NCBI RefSeq assembly: GCF_000012325.1
Contig: NC_003910.7
Location: 5,270,001-5,334,000 of the forward strand
DNA from: Colwellia psychrerythraea 34H
GTDB lineage: Bacteria > Pseudomonadota > Gammaproteobacteria > Enterobacterales > Alteromonadaceae
Direction of reading: 5' to 3'
DNA length: 64,000 bases
Shown here piece after piece: positions 38,004-47,600 of the stretch (positions are counted from its first letter, which is position 1; every line of letters starts with the position of its first letter). The notes below the pieces were generated by a model. It was not told the origin of the DNA, ran no database searches, and saw nothing but the letters and a program-made list of their open reading frames with translations. Position numbers and translations under genes: made by a program.

Positions 38004-39013
38004 CTTAATGGTACAGCCTTGTTGCCTTCTAGCCTATCATAAAGCAACGTAGATACTTCATTAGGATTACTAATTGGATCCCAAATAGGCGAGATTCGTC
38101 TTTTAAGGCTACTAACTAGCCGATCAATAAAATTTGCTGCCGGGATAGGAATATAAAGCCAACGAAGTAACATATAAATGCGTCGACGAACGCACCAATA
38201 ATAAATAGCTTGTTCGCCATACCATTTATAACCCCAGCGTTTTTCAAATAAATCATGAGAATACTTAGCTATTTTAGCATTCCAGCGATAGTTAAAATAT
38301 TTAAGATCATTTAACTCTCCTCTAGTGCCTAGGTTATCAAAATAGATAATTGATTTTGGTTCAGCAAATAAAAGCTCACCTTTAGCCGTTAACTGCATGC
38401 CAATATCTAAATGCTCCCGTATGGTCATATAAGGCAATTCTATATTGTCAAAAGCATCCGTTCTAAACATAACACCATGTAACTCAAATGCATGTGTTGG
38501 CTGAATTTCAGTAGGCATGTTCTCAGGCAATTCACGGCGATATAATTTATTTTCAATTAAATAAGGGGTGCCTTCAACATCTACCACTTTTATTTCAACA
38601 TTAAACGAGTGATTACGAGTATAAGCACCATCAACACCATCGGTTTCCAGAATTAAAGGGGCAATAACCGCTGCTCCCGTTTCTTCGCCAGTTTCAATTA
38701 ATGGCGGTAACCAGTTTTCAGATACTCTTGAATCATTATCAAGTAAAAAAGTAAAAGGCGTTTTTATTTTCCCCTGTACTTGTAAAAGCCCTTCCATAGG
38801 TATCATTAAACCATAAGACGAGATACTCGCATTAGACTTACCAGAGATACTCTTTTGTGCTTTTGATAATTCCGCCTTTGGATACCCTAGATCTAAAATA
38901 ACAAGATCAAATAAATTTTCATCGGTATATCGATAAACCAGATCGATACAATCAGACAAACCACTAAATCGATCTCTGGGTGAGATTACAATTGTTACTT
39001 TTTTTTGTGTCAT
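37985..39013 (-). CDS. glycosyltransferase, GT2-like
   Basis: 342 residues. The N-terminus VTIVISPRDRFSGLSDCIDL and the LDNDSRVSENWLPPLIE segment (a metal-binding DxD-like motif) fit a GT-A fold, family 2. HGVMFRTDAFDNIELPY may be the acceptor region. No membrane segments are evident apart from a hydrophobic LLRWLYIPIPAANF stretch. It probably adds a sugar to a lipid-linked oligosaccharide in the cytoplasm. Its 3' end overlaps the rfbA stub, and it is isolated among broken genes. Confidence 0.75.
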   Translation of the reverse strand: MTQKKVTIVISPRDRFSGLSDCIDLVYRYTDENLFDLVILDLGYPKAELSKAQKSISGKSNASISSYGLMIPMEGLLQVQGKIKTPFTFLLDNDSRVSENWLPPLIETGEETGAAVIAPLILETDGVDGAYTRNHSFNVEIKVVDVEGTPYLIENKLYRRELPENMPTEIQPTHAFELHGVMFRTDAFDNIELPYMTIREHLDIGMQLTAKGELLFAEPKSIIYFDNLGTRGELNDLKYFNYRWNAKIAKYSHDLFEKRWGYKWYGEQAIYYWCVRRRIYMLLRWLYIPIPAANFIDRLVSSLKRRISPIWDPISNPNEVSTLLYDRLEGNKAVPLSHDIKL

Positions 39014-39311
39014 GTTTTAATTCCTTTATTCAAGATTTCTTGGTTAATACTGTTCGTTGATTAAATTATTTAACTAAGGTAAATCACTTGTAGTAGAGCA
39101 CATCCAAGCAAAGCGTCTTGGAGGTTTTAGTGAGCAACATGGTTTGTTTTGTTCTTTTTTTAATCTAACATAACTCTGCCGACATTGTTCTACAAAAGCA
39201 GTGAACAAATATTGAATGAGAAAACTATCACTACCCGCTTTATTTTTATATAAACTGACTTATCCAATAACCCTGCAACATCACAAACATGCTGGGGATC
39301 ACTCAATTGAT

Positions 39312-40561
39312 TTAACTCTTCTTGCTCTGCATTATCAATAGAAACAATATACTTAGGTATGACAATGTTTTTACCTGCTTGTCACCATAAAATAAACCGT
39401 AATTAAAAACAAAATCACCAAAAGCATCAATGAGAGCCACTGATCTTTTATCACCAGTTAACTGATAAAATCGCCATAAAGCATCTCCTAGTAATGCCAT
39501 CATCCACGGAGAGCAAGTGGGTGTGTATCACTCCAACCTTTATGAGATTTAAAAGAATGCTAAGGGCAACCTCTAATAACCCAGTTACTCTCTGGATTAA
39601 AAATCATTATTACTTTGCCATCAATAATAGCATTTACTCGATCTTGCGCTCCTTTATCACTAGTTAATTCCCAATAAGAAACAGCAGTATTTAAAGCAGT
39701 AGCCTGATTACGCTCGGTCCAAAAACCTCGCCTTAAGGCATATTATGGACCCCAATATAACGAGCGATTATTATATTTTAACTAAAGTGCTTATTGCCTG
39801 TACATCACCACTGAATAAATAACGATATAGTAAGCCCTTTGGCATTAAAGACTTAACATCAAAACTCTTTTTTAGCTTAAACTTGCCTCCATCATCAATA
39901 TTTTTTTGATACAAATCAGTTAAAGTATTCGCTTTATTTAACCACTGTTTATCACCGGTCATATATATAGTTGATAAACCGCTTGAGAACGGTCGTATAA
40001 CCATTGTGAATGGTTTATTTGAGGAGTAACCTTTTTGAGTAAGTAAAACAACGTTGGTTACATAGTTAGCATACTTCTTTTGCGGCTCTGTATACCAGCG
40101 GTTATCAATATCATTCATTTTAGGGTGAAGTAATAAACTTTGCTCTAGCCAGTTTTTTGAGGGGTAAACTAAGCTTGTATTTAACGATTTATTTTTATTA
40201 GCGATGCTATATTATCGAACATTTCCTTTTTAACTTTCTTGCCAAGTTAAAGTTAACACCCCAGATAAACCATTAATACTGTCGGGCGTAATATTTAATA
40301 AACGAATATACTTTTTACCATGTAATACTGGCCATTTATTAACAAGTGAATAACTCGCATTCACTCTTCTCTTATTTTGCCACAACTCAAAAGTTGTATT
40401 GGTATAAATTAACTGATTAGGAATAGGTAAAAGTAATGTTGAGGAGCTATTTAATGAAACATCAAAACTAATTTTCTGTTGCTGCGCATTAGCAAAAGCA
40501 TTCATGGAAAAAGTAAATAAGTTATCAAAAAAAAGACCATAGCGACTTTATCATTTGCCAT
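39312..40561 (-). pseudogene. decayed gene for a secreted helical-barrel-like protein
   Basis: Pieces of one protein lie in order on the minus strand in different frames. They are a start and signal peptide from 40561 (broken at a run of eight T residues), a beta-rich part (40505-40230, SFDVSLNSSSTLLLPIPNQ), a helical part (about 40200-39771, DIDNRWYTEPQKKYANYVTN) and a further helical part (39503-39312, WRFYQLTGDKRSVALIDAF). Several frameshifts and stops separate them. The helical repeats suggest an alpha/alpha toroid, as in polysaccharide lyases or epimerases, but no family is recognised. The gap 39014-39311 probably holds its worn C-terminus. Confidence 0.6.
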
Positions 40562-40599
40562 CCCTTATTGTGAACATTCACCATTACTATCTAGCACCA

Positions 40600-41616
40600 T
40601 TATCTATCAACAGCTTTAATCACCAAAGTAGCCATAACAGGCCGGTGATCACCTTTTACCCGTTCAACAACCTCTACCGACGATAAAGATATGTCATCCG
40701 AATATAATATATGGTCAATTCTTGCGCCATGCCAAGAGGTATACTTAGTGCGATTAAAAGCAAAGCCTTTTACTTCAATAACATTATTAAGCAGAGAAAA
40801 ATTTTGTTGGTAAAGGTTTTCATCAGCGGGCATATTAAAATCGCCAGCAATGATTGTATAAGGTCTATTTGTCGCCCACAAATTAAGTAAATTAACTTCC
40901 AACTCACGGTTACTTTCGGTGCTTTCGGCTAATTGCTGATCAGGGTGACGATATATAGCCCCCATTAATACAGACCTAGGCGTTTCTAAATGAATATTAG
41001 CCAACGAAAGTTCACCATAAGGTGTGATTACATTATAAAAAGTAGCAAATGTCCCCCATCCACCAAACATTTTTCGATTTAGTCTATTTGTTTGTTGAAA
41101 AGGAAACTTGCTTAAAATACATAAACCTGAAATACATTCACTATAATAGCGCTGATCAAATAATACTTCTAAATTTACTTTTAATGCCTCTTGCAAAAGC
41201 AAAATATCAGGCTTCATATATTTCACCAATAGCTGTAATTCGTCTTTTGAGCCACCACCAATGTTAAAGGTAATAACTTTTATTTGACTAGCTTTGTCGT
41301 TGTTATTGGCAAATAAAGTAGCTAAATTTGGTAGTTGAAAATCTAAATAATTAAATGCTAAAGCAACCAATAAAGGAAAAATAACAAATTGACGCTTTGA
41401 GAGAAAACGCCAAAATAGAAGCATTAACAATACAATAACTAATAACCACCAACGAGGACCAAACAACAATAAGTATTTGGGAATAATAAATAAATTTAAT
41501 GTCGGCCACCAAGGCAGCAAGGTAACAAGTAAACATGCGAGACAACATGCGACAAAATAAAAGTTAACAAAATAATGAAAAATTTTGTTTTTTTTATCCC
41601 ACATATATTGCTGCAT
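40600..41616 (-). CDS. endonuclease/exonuclease/phosphatase family membrane protein, copy 1
   Basis: 338 residues. Three N-terminal membrane segments (about 14-85) lead into an EEP-fold domain (KVITFNIGGG, DILLLQEA, TIIAGDFNMPADENLY, RIDHILYSDD, GDHRPVMATLVI). All the metal and phosphate residues of the fold (N, E, DxN, D-H) are present. Proteins of this type can be phosphodiesterases or phosphatases acting near the inner membrane; the substrate is unknown. A diverged tandem copy lies at 42015-43013. Confidence 0.8.
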   Translation of the reverse strand: MQQYMWDKKNKIFHYFVNFYFVACCLACLLVTLLPWWPTLNLFIIPKYLLLFGPRWWLLVIVLLMLLFWRFLSKRQFVIFPLLVALAFNYLDFQLPNLATLFANNNDKASQIKVITFNIGGGSKDELQLLVKYMKPDILLLQEALKVNLEVLFDQRYYSECISGLCILSKFPFQQTNRLNRKMFGGWGTFATFYNVITPYGELSLANIHLETPRSVLMGAIYRHPDQQLAESTESNRELEVNLLNLWATNRPYTIIAGDFNMPADENLYQQNFSLLNNVIEVKGFAFNRTKYTSWHGARIDHILYSDDISLSSVEVVERVKGDHRPVMATLVIKAVDR

Positions 41617-41837
41617 CCTTTTTCGGCTGAGTTTTTTATCGATAAATAATCACAAATGTAAGCGAAAGCATTAGCGTCTAATAGATAAACATGCTCTTTA
41701 CTTTCAATACTTCTATTTCAAGGTACTCACATGTTTGCCGAACTAATTCGCATTCTCTTAATCCAACATCCAGTTAAAACTTGGTAGCGATATTTAGTTG
41801 GCAAAACACAAGACATTATTTTCAATAACTAGTTGTT

Positions 41838-42001
41838 TTAATCAGTAGAAATGATCACATACTTCGTGAGATTGATATTACCTAATAACCGAGCAGCCTC
41901 TTTATCTAATGAAAATTTAAAAGTAATTCCATCAATATTTGACCAAAAGCACTAGATATTAAACAAAATAGAACAACACACAAAACTGTTAATTTTCCCA
42001 T
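41838..42001 (-). pseudogene. frameshifted fragment of a secreted protein
   Basis: From an ATG at 42001 a signal peptide is read (GKLTVLCVVLFCLISSAFGQ), then a frameshift, then NIDGITFKFSLDKEAARLLG to a stop at 41838. The position, directly after the EEP copy 2 gene, and the signal-plus-beta-strand pattern mirror the broken gene that follows EEP copy 1. It is therefore probably the truncated second copy of that partner. The rest of 41617-41837 holds nothing recognisable. Confidence 0.55.
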
Positions 42002-42014
42002 TACAATAACCCTA

Positions 42015-43013
42015 CTACTTAATAATTAAACTTACCATTACAGGTAAGTGATCTCCCCCTAATGACTCGATAACTTGAGCATCAATTAAATCAAATTGGT
42101 TACTAAATAAAATATGATCTATTCTAAGACTTAAACCATCTATTCGTATTGTATCGTTAAAACCAATCCCAACATCACTTAATGCATTATTTATCATTGA
42201 AAAATTTTCTTGGTATATATTCTCTTCAATTGGCATATTAAAGTCCCCCACAATAAGGGAATAAGGTTCGTATTTTATCCAAGAACTTAGAATTCCAGTT
42301 TCAATACGCTTATTGTCTTCAAGTTGTACAATATCTGAAAAATTAACACTACCTTTCTGTATATCAACTAACAATGAATGTACAGATTGTAGATGAACAT
42401 TAGCAATATTAAGGGTATTCTCACCTAGGTATAGCTTATAAAAAACTGCAAAATTCCCCCACCCCCCCACTAAAGCTCTGCTTAGTTGGTTTGTTCGTTC
42501 AAAAGGATGCTTGCTTAATATGCATAATTCACCTACACATTCGAAAAACATGTAATCAATATCTATTTTTTTTAGAGAAATGCTATTAGCATCCTGTAAA
42601 AGTAAAATATCAGGTTGGTAATATTTCAATAACAATTTTATTTTCTTTACTTGCCCACCTTCACCAATATTGGCTGTAATAATCTTAACTATTTTATGCT
42701 CTTCCACAATATTATTTGGATTAAAATTCATCCCGAAATCTAAATATTTAATTGAAATAAAGAATAATAAAGGTAAAGAATACTTTTGAATTTTTGAAAG
42801 ATTATTCCACAAAAACAATAAAACCAATAAGGCTAGAAATAATAACCTTCGTGGTGCAAATAATAAAATATATTTAGGAATAACAAGAAAAATAGTTGAA
42901 GGCCACCAAGGAAGCAGGGTAACAAGCGCACATGCGAGGCAACACGCGATAAAATAAAAGTTAACAAAATAATGAAAGTTATTTTTTATTTTATCCCACA
43001 TATAGTTTTTCAT
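42015..43013 (-). CDS. endonuclease/exonuclease/phosphatase family membrane protein, copy 2
   Basis: 332 residues, a paralogue of the protein at 40600-41616. It has the same start pattern (MWDKIKNNFHYFVNFYF against MWDKKNKIFHYFVNFYF), the same membrane region and the EEP motifs (ITANIGEG, DILLLQDA, SLIVGDFNMPIEENIYQ, RIDHILFSNQ, GDHLPVMVSLII). The metal-site glutamate of copy 1 (LLQEA) is aspartate here (LLQDA), and the sequence is AT-richer. Upstream flanks of both copies also match, so the unit was duplicated in tandem and has since diverged. Confidence 0.8.
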   Translation of the reverse strand: MKNYMWDKIKNNFHYFVNFYFIACCLACALVTLLPWWPSTIFLVIPKYILLFAPRRLLFLALLVLLFLWNNLSKIQKYSLPLLFFISIKYLDFGMNFNPNNIVEEHKIVKIITANIGEGGQVKKIKLLLKYYQPDILLLQDANSISLKKIDIDYMFFECVGELCILSKHPFERTNQLSRALVGGWGNFAVFYKLYLGENTLNIANVHLQSVHSLLVDIQKGSVNFSDIVQLEDNKRIETGILSSWIKYEPYSLIVGDFNMPIEENIYQENFSMINNALSDVGIGFNDTIRIDGLSLRIDHILFSNQFDLIDAQVIESLGGDHLPVMVSLIIK

Positions 43014-43067
43014 ATTTTTTAACTGAATTTTTTATCGAAAAATTATCACTAATAGTAAGTGAAAGCA

Positions 43068-43415
43068 TCAGCACCATGTCGTGTATAAATTACCTTTTTT
43101 TAAAAAAGGCAAAACTAAGCTTAAAAACTGTAGTGCATAAGGTGAATGAATATGAATAATATCAAATTTTAATAGCACAATAAAAACGCTAATAATTTTA
43201 ATTTACGATCCGCCATCATAACTGGCAACAGGAATATTGTTAACCCTAGATTCTCCCACTATTATATCATCAGGGCTGCCTAATGATATAATGGTGGGTT
43301 TCATCTTTGATTGTTTTTGAATACTACATAAATCAATAACAAAACGCTCTGCTTCTCCAACATTTAGACTACCCACAATATAAGCAACTTTAATTTTTAC
43401 ACACCCACTTTTCAT
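43068..43415 (-). pseudogene. glycosyltransferase family 4 gene, N-terminal remnant
   Basis: The frame from 43415 reads KIKVAYIVGSLNVGEAERFV and IDLCSIQKQSKMKPTIISLG, the start of a GT4 enzyme, and stops at 43203. The next part is found in another frame (DIIHIHSPYALQFLSLVLPF, then LKKGNLYTTWC and a stop at 43068). The donor-binding C-terminal half is missing. It lies just upstream of the intact GT4 gene on the other strand, which may have replaced it. Confidence 0.7.
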
Positions 43416-43529
43416 AGTTAACTTCTACCACTAAATAAGATATATTAGTAATTATTTTAAATGATAATTGAGTTTCAATATTTTTGATACGAACATTATA
43501 AAAATAATAACATAAGTCAAGGAAGTAAA

Positions 43530-44633
43530 ATGTCATTACCTGCTCAATTAAGAGTATTGGAAGTTGTACAAAGTTTAGAGAAGGGAGGAAGAACAACCCG
43601 CTTTACTGATACAGTTGCAGGGCTAAGAGCACAGAAGATTTTTACCGTTCCGTTATGTATTTCCAAACCCGAATCTTGGGTGAGTATTCCCGACTTAGAA
43701 GTACTCCACAAAACAGCAGGCATCAATTGGAAGCTTGTTTTTCAAATAAGAAAAAAAATAATAAAAAATAATATTAACCTTATTCATGCTCATTGTGAAT
43801 TTAGCCAGTTATATGCAAGTATTGCAGGTGTTACTTGTGGCATAAAAACAGTCGCCACTTTTCATCGTTCTGATTTATCTAAATATCAACCTAATATGGT
43901 CAACAAATTAATTAAGCTTTTTGCATCTCACTTTGTTGCTGTTTCTCACGACCGACTGTCATTACTCACCAACAATTTAAAATTACCGTTAAACAAATGT
44001 CATGTGGTTCATGGCGGCTCTGTAATAGAAAAAAAACCAACCGTAACGTCAATTAATAAAGCAAGGGCTGATCTTGGCATACCTCTTGATCAATTAATGT
44101 TGCTTAGTATTGGCCATTTAGGAGAAATCAAAGGTCATCAAGACACCTTAGTTGCGTTATCAAAATTCACCAAAACAATGCCTGCGTTGCATTTATACAT
44201 TGCTGGTGATGGCGCTGCACAAGAAAAACAAAAATTAACTGAACTGGTCAACAAACTGCAAATAAACGAAAATGTAACCTTTCTTGGGCAAATAAATAAT
44301 GCATTCAGCTGGTTAGAAGCGTGTGACATTTTTATTCAACCTTCAGTAGAAGAGGCCTTCGGCTTGGTTTTTGTCGAAGCAGGCGCAAAAGCAAAACCTG
44401 TAATTGCCACCACAGTAGGTGGTATAAAGGAAATAATAGTATCTAAAGAAACCGGCTTATTAGTACTTCCTTCTTCACCTAAAGCAGTAGAGCATGCATT
44501 AGCGATATTAATAAATTCTCCCCCTTTACGTCAGCAATATGGTGAAAATGGATATAAACGTATTACTGAACATTTTTCACTTACCAATATGGTCAACAAA
44601 TATACTGATATTTTTAATCAAGCGGTAAACTGA
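43530..44633 (+). CDS. glycosyltransferase family 4
   Basis: A GT-B enzyme of 367 residues. N-terminal acceptor domain: LRVLEVVQSLEKGGRTTRFT and NLIHAHCEFSQLYASIAG. C-terminal donor domain: LLSIGHLGEIKGHQDTLVAL, LHLYIAGDGAAQEKQKL and PSVEEAFGLVFVEAGAKAKP, the EAFG nucleotide-sugar motif. Good Shine-Dalgarno (AAGGAAG). It is the first gene of a rightward run to 54225 and probably adds a sugar to the lipid-linked repeat unit. Confidence 0.9.
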   Translation: MSLPAQLRVLEVVQSLEKGGRTTRFTDTVAGLRAQKIFTVPLCISKPESWVSIPDLEVLHKTAGINWKLVFQIRKKIIKNNINLIHAHCEFSQLYASIAGVTCGIKTVATFHRSDLSKYQPNMVNKLIKLFASHFVAVSHDRLSLLTNNLKLPLNKCHVVHGGSVIEKKPTVTSINKARADLGIPLDQLMLLSIGHLGEIKGHQDTLVALSKFTKTMPALHLYIAGDGAAQEKQKLTELVNKLQINENVTFLGQINNAFSWLEACDIFIQPSVEEAFGLVFVEAGAKAKPVIATTVGGIKEIIVSKETGLLVLPSSPKAVEHALAILINSPPLRQQYGENGYKRITEHFSLTNMVNKYTDIFNQAVN

Positions 44634-44682
44634 ACAACTAAAAACAACCATATATTAGTAGATAAAAATAAAAGGAAACATT

Positions 44683-46473
44683 ATGAACTGGTCAGGGCTT
44701 ATGCCACATGTAAAAACAGGTTTTTCAGGTTGGATAAAATGCCAAACATTTGATGAACTTGAGGTGCAAGAAGCTGCTTCAAACTGGCAAAGCGAAATGT
44801 TTTTCTTTGAATCTACGTCTACTGTTTCTTATAAGTCAGTGGGTAATGATTGGTTTATTTTTGCTCAAGGGCTCAGCGAAATTGAATTTGAAGACATATG
44901 TAACAAAGTTATCAATGAGTCTATTTTTAATGATGCTGATATAAACGAAAAAACACTTTTTTCCGATATAAAAAAAGAAATAACCAACCTACTTTTACCC
45001 GGCGCAATCGTTTTTGCCATTCAAGCAAAACTAGGCCGAGTTGTGGTGCTTCGTGACGCATGCGGGTTTCTTCCTATTTATTATCACTTTAGTCAAAATA
45101 CTTTAGTGTTTTCTTCTAATTTAGAAACCGTACGCAAAAACACACAATTTAGTGGTGTTAACACCGATAAAATAAATGAAATGCTTGTTTATGCCCATAG
45201 AACAGGCAAACGAACTTTATGGCAAAACCTCAATGCTATTTCCCCAGGTGGTGTCAGTGTTTTTACACAAGATCAACTTGTCGTTCATCAGTGGTTACTT
45301 ACTGAAAAATCTCAATATAGCCCTGAATTGAAGTCAAAATTTAAATCAATGACAGAATCAGCAGTCTTGTTAGAAATAAAAAAGGCGATGGACAAAGCAC
45401 TAGAACCTTTAGAAAATGAACCACATGTTTCTGTTCCTTGTGGTGGAGGGGTTGACTCTTCATTTCTTGGTGCTTATTTAGCCCAACGGGGGCAAGACGT
45501 TACCTTTTGGTGCATTAACCAACCCGACGCTCCTGTGAGTGAAGACGAATGGATGAAACCATTATCTAAGCAACTCAAGATTCCTTGTGAGTATGCAAAC
45601 TTAAATAAACAGGTTTTTTTAGATAACTTTCTAGACAGAATGGAGCAATCTCATCAACCAATGACAGGCCCAAATTCTGTTGGCGGGATTTACGCAAGAA
45701 AACTAGCACTAGAAGCTGGTGATAAAGTTTTCATTTCCGGAGAAGGAGCCGACACCGTTTTTGGTGGACTATCACCCTTTGCTCGATTAATGCCAATGGT
45801 GCGTTTATTTCGAATGTTATCGAAACTACCGAAAAGATTAAGAATGCAATTAGATCGTGGCATTATCTCAGAAGCGGCCTGGGTTATGGACATTTCTCAA
45901 GTAGCCCCTACAGAAGATATTTCCAGAATAGCAATGGGCGATATGGAACGCGCTGAACTGTTAGCCGAAGTACTAGACTTTCCAAAAGGTGATAGTGCTA
46001 TTGAGCGTTATGCCGATATTTTTAGTTGGATCCAAATAAAAGAAGTACCCACTGGCTTAAACCATATATTCTTTGAAAAAGACGAATTCGAAGGTGGTGT
46101 TACCCATTATCCTTTTGCTCACGAAGCCCTAATCAACTTAGGCTTACACCTTCCCTATAAATATAAAGTCAATGAAGGACACAAAAAATGGCTCTGGCGT
46201 AAGTTCACCAGTGAATATATTGGGCATGATGTTGCCTTTAGAAAGAAATATGCCTTTCCAACGCTCACTCATATTTGGTTAGAGCCTTCGGCAAAATTAT
46301 TAAAAGGTGGTTTTTTACAAGATTTATTATGCGCAAATGTTTCCAGTGTGTTCGAATCTTTACCTAAATCAGACCCCGCAAGATGGACGTTACTAAATAT
46401 CGAGTTATGGGGAAGATTACATTGCTTAGGGCAAAGTAAAGAACAGTTATTAAATACCATGATGAGTGCTTAA
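44683..46473 (+). CDS. asparagine-synthase-like amidotransferase
   Basis: 596 residues with an N-terminal Ntn-hydrolase-like domain and a C-terminal ATP-pyrophosphatase synthetase domain. The PP-loop reads CGGGVDSS (253-260) and the second motif ISGEGADTVFGG. The glutaminase nucleophile Cys2 is absent (the protein starts MNWSG), so it probably uses ammonia or does something other than asparagine synthesis. Similar proteins recur in exosortase-linked exopolysaccharide loci, where amidation of a sugar acid is a plausible role. It lies between two GT4 genes, with only a 3-base gap to the next. Confidence 0.82.
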   Translation: MNWSGLMPHVKTGFSGWIKCQTFDELEVQEAASNWQSEMFFFESTSTVSYKSVGNDWFIFAQGLSEIEFEDICNKVINESIFNDADINEKTLFSDIKKEITNLLLPGAIVFAIQAKLGRVVVLRDACGFLPIYYHFSQNTLVFSSNLETVRKNTQFSGVNTDKINEMLVYAHRTGKRTLWQNLNAISPGGVSVFTQDQLVVHQWLLTEKSQYSPELKSKFKSMTESAVLLEIKKAMDKALEPLENEPHVSVPCGGGVDSSFLGAYLAQRGQDVTFWCINQPDAPVSEDEWMKPLSKQLKIPCEYANLNKQVFLDNFLDRMEQSHQPMTGPNSVGGIYARKLALEAGDKVFISGEGADTVFGGLSPFARLMPMVRLFRMLSKLPKRLRMQLDRGIISEAAWVMDISQVAPTEDISRIAMGDMERAELLAEVLDFPKGDSAIERYADIFSWIQIKEVPTGLNHIFFEKDEFEGGVTHYPFAHEALINLGLHLPYKYKVNEGHKKWLWRKFTSEYIGHDVAFRKKYAFPTLTHIWLEPSAKLLKGGFLQDLLCANVSSVFESLPKSDPARWTLLNIELWGRLHCLGQSKEQLLNTMMSA

Positions 46474-46476
46474 TAT

Positions 46477-47574
46477 ATGGCTAAGAGTAGTAACAGCCTT
46501 TATGTAATTCATTTAATACCTTCTTTGGAAGTTGGCGGTATGGAACGCTTAGTATCTGATTTAGCCATAGGCCGAACAACAGGTAAAACCTCTATTTTAT
46601 GTTTAAATACCTTAGGCGCGCTTGGAGAGCAAATAGAGAATGACATTTCAATTGAGGTGTTAAACATACCAAATAACTTATTGATCGCGACATTTTTAGT
46701 GTATAAAAGGCTTAAAAAACTTAAACCAGATGTTATTCATTGCCATAATTTGCAAGCACATTTTTTTGGCGGAATTTGCGCAAAGTTACTTCCTAAAACC
46801 CGGGTAGTATTAACTAAGCACGGCCAGCACATTCCTACTTCAGGCTTAACCACAAAAATCAATTATTTTACTTTACAAAAAAGTAAAATAATTGGTGTTT
46901 CTGCTGATATAACCCAGATAATGCAACAATGGATCGCCAAAAATAAGTCACCCATTGAGTATATTGCTAACGGTGTATCGTTAACCGCTTTTAAAGAACA
47001 AATTCCTAAAGAGCTTGCAAAGGAAAAGCTTAGTATTAGCCAAAGCACGTTTTGTGTAGGCATTGTTGCTCGCCTTTCTGAGCCTAAAGATCATTTGTTA
47101 TTAATAGATGCTATTGCGGCTATATCTAAAACCTTTCCAGATATTAAGTTAATTATTGTTGGTGGCGGACCACTTCAGAATAAAATAGAAACTTATATTA
47201 AGGCTAACCACCTTGAAAACATAGTTACTATGTTAGGAGAAAGAAAAGACATCGCGAACATTCTAAACGCATTAGATGTGTTTGCCTTAACCTCTTCTTC
47301 AGAAGGTATACCCATGACCATTCTGGAAGCGATGGCAGCAAACTTACCTGTTATTGCAACAAATGTAGGTGGAATACCACAGGTTGTTCTTAATAACGAA
47401 ACCGGAATATTAGTTGAAAACAAAGATAAAGCGGGCTTAATTACAGCAATAGAAAGCTTTATTAAAAGCCCTAAAAAATTGACCGAATATGGTAAACAAG
47501 GGCGTTTATTATTAGAAAGCAATTATTCAATTAATCAAGCCATTGAGAAATATGAATGTATTTATCTTAACTAA
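46477..47574 (+). CDS. glycosyltransferase family 4, PEP-CTERM locus type
   Basis: 365 residues, GT-B fold. The start YVIHLIPSLEVGGMERLVSD, then KPDVIHCHNLQAHFFGGICA, the donor-domain VGIVARLSEPKDHLLLIDAI and SSEGIPMTILEAMAANLPVI are typical of the GT4 enzymes of exosortase-associated loci. The start codon is 3 bases after the preceding stop, so translation is probably coupled. Confidence 0.88.
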   Translation: MAKSSNSLYVIHLIPSLEVGGMERLVSDLAIGRTTGKTSILCLNTLGALGEQIENDISIEVLNIPNNLLIATFLVYKRLKKLKPDVIHCHNLQAHFFGGICAKLLPKTRVVLTKHGQHIPTSGLTTKINYFTLQKSKIIGVSADITQIMQQWIAKNKSPIEYIANGVSLTAFKEQIPKELAKEKLSISQSTFCVGIVARLSEPKDHLLLIDAIAAISKTFPDIKLIIVGGGPLQNKIETYIKANHLENIVTMLGERKDIANILNALDVFALTSSSEGIPMTILEAMAANLPVIATNVGGIPQVVLNNETGILVENKDKAGLITAIESFIKSPKKLTEYGKQGRLLLESNYSINQAIEKYECIYLN

Positions 47575-47600
47575 AAGTATTCTATAAAAAAGGAAGTTAA

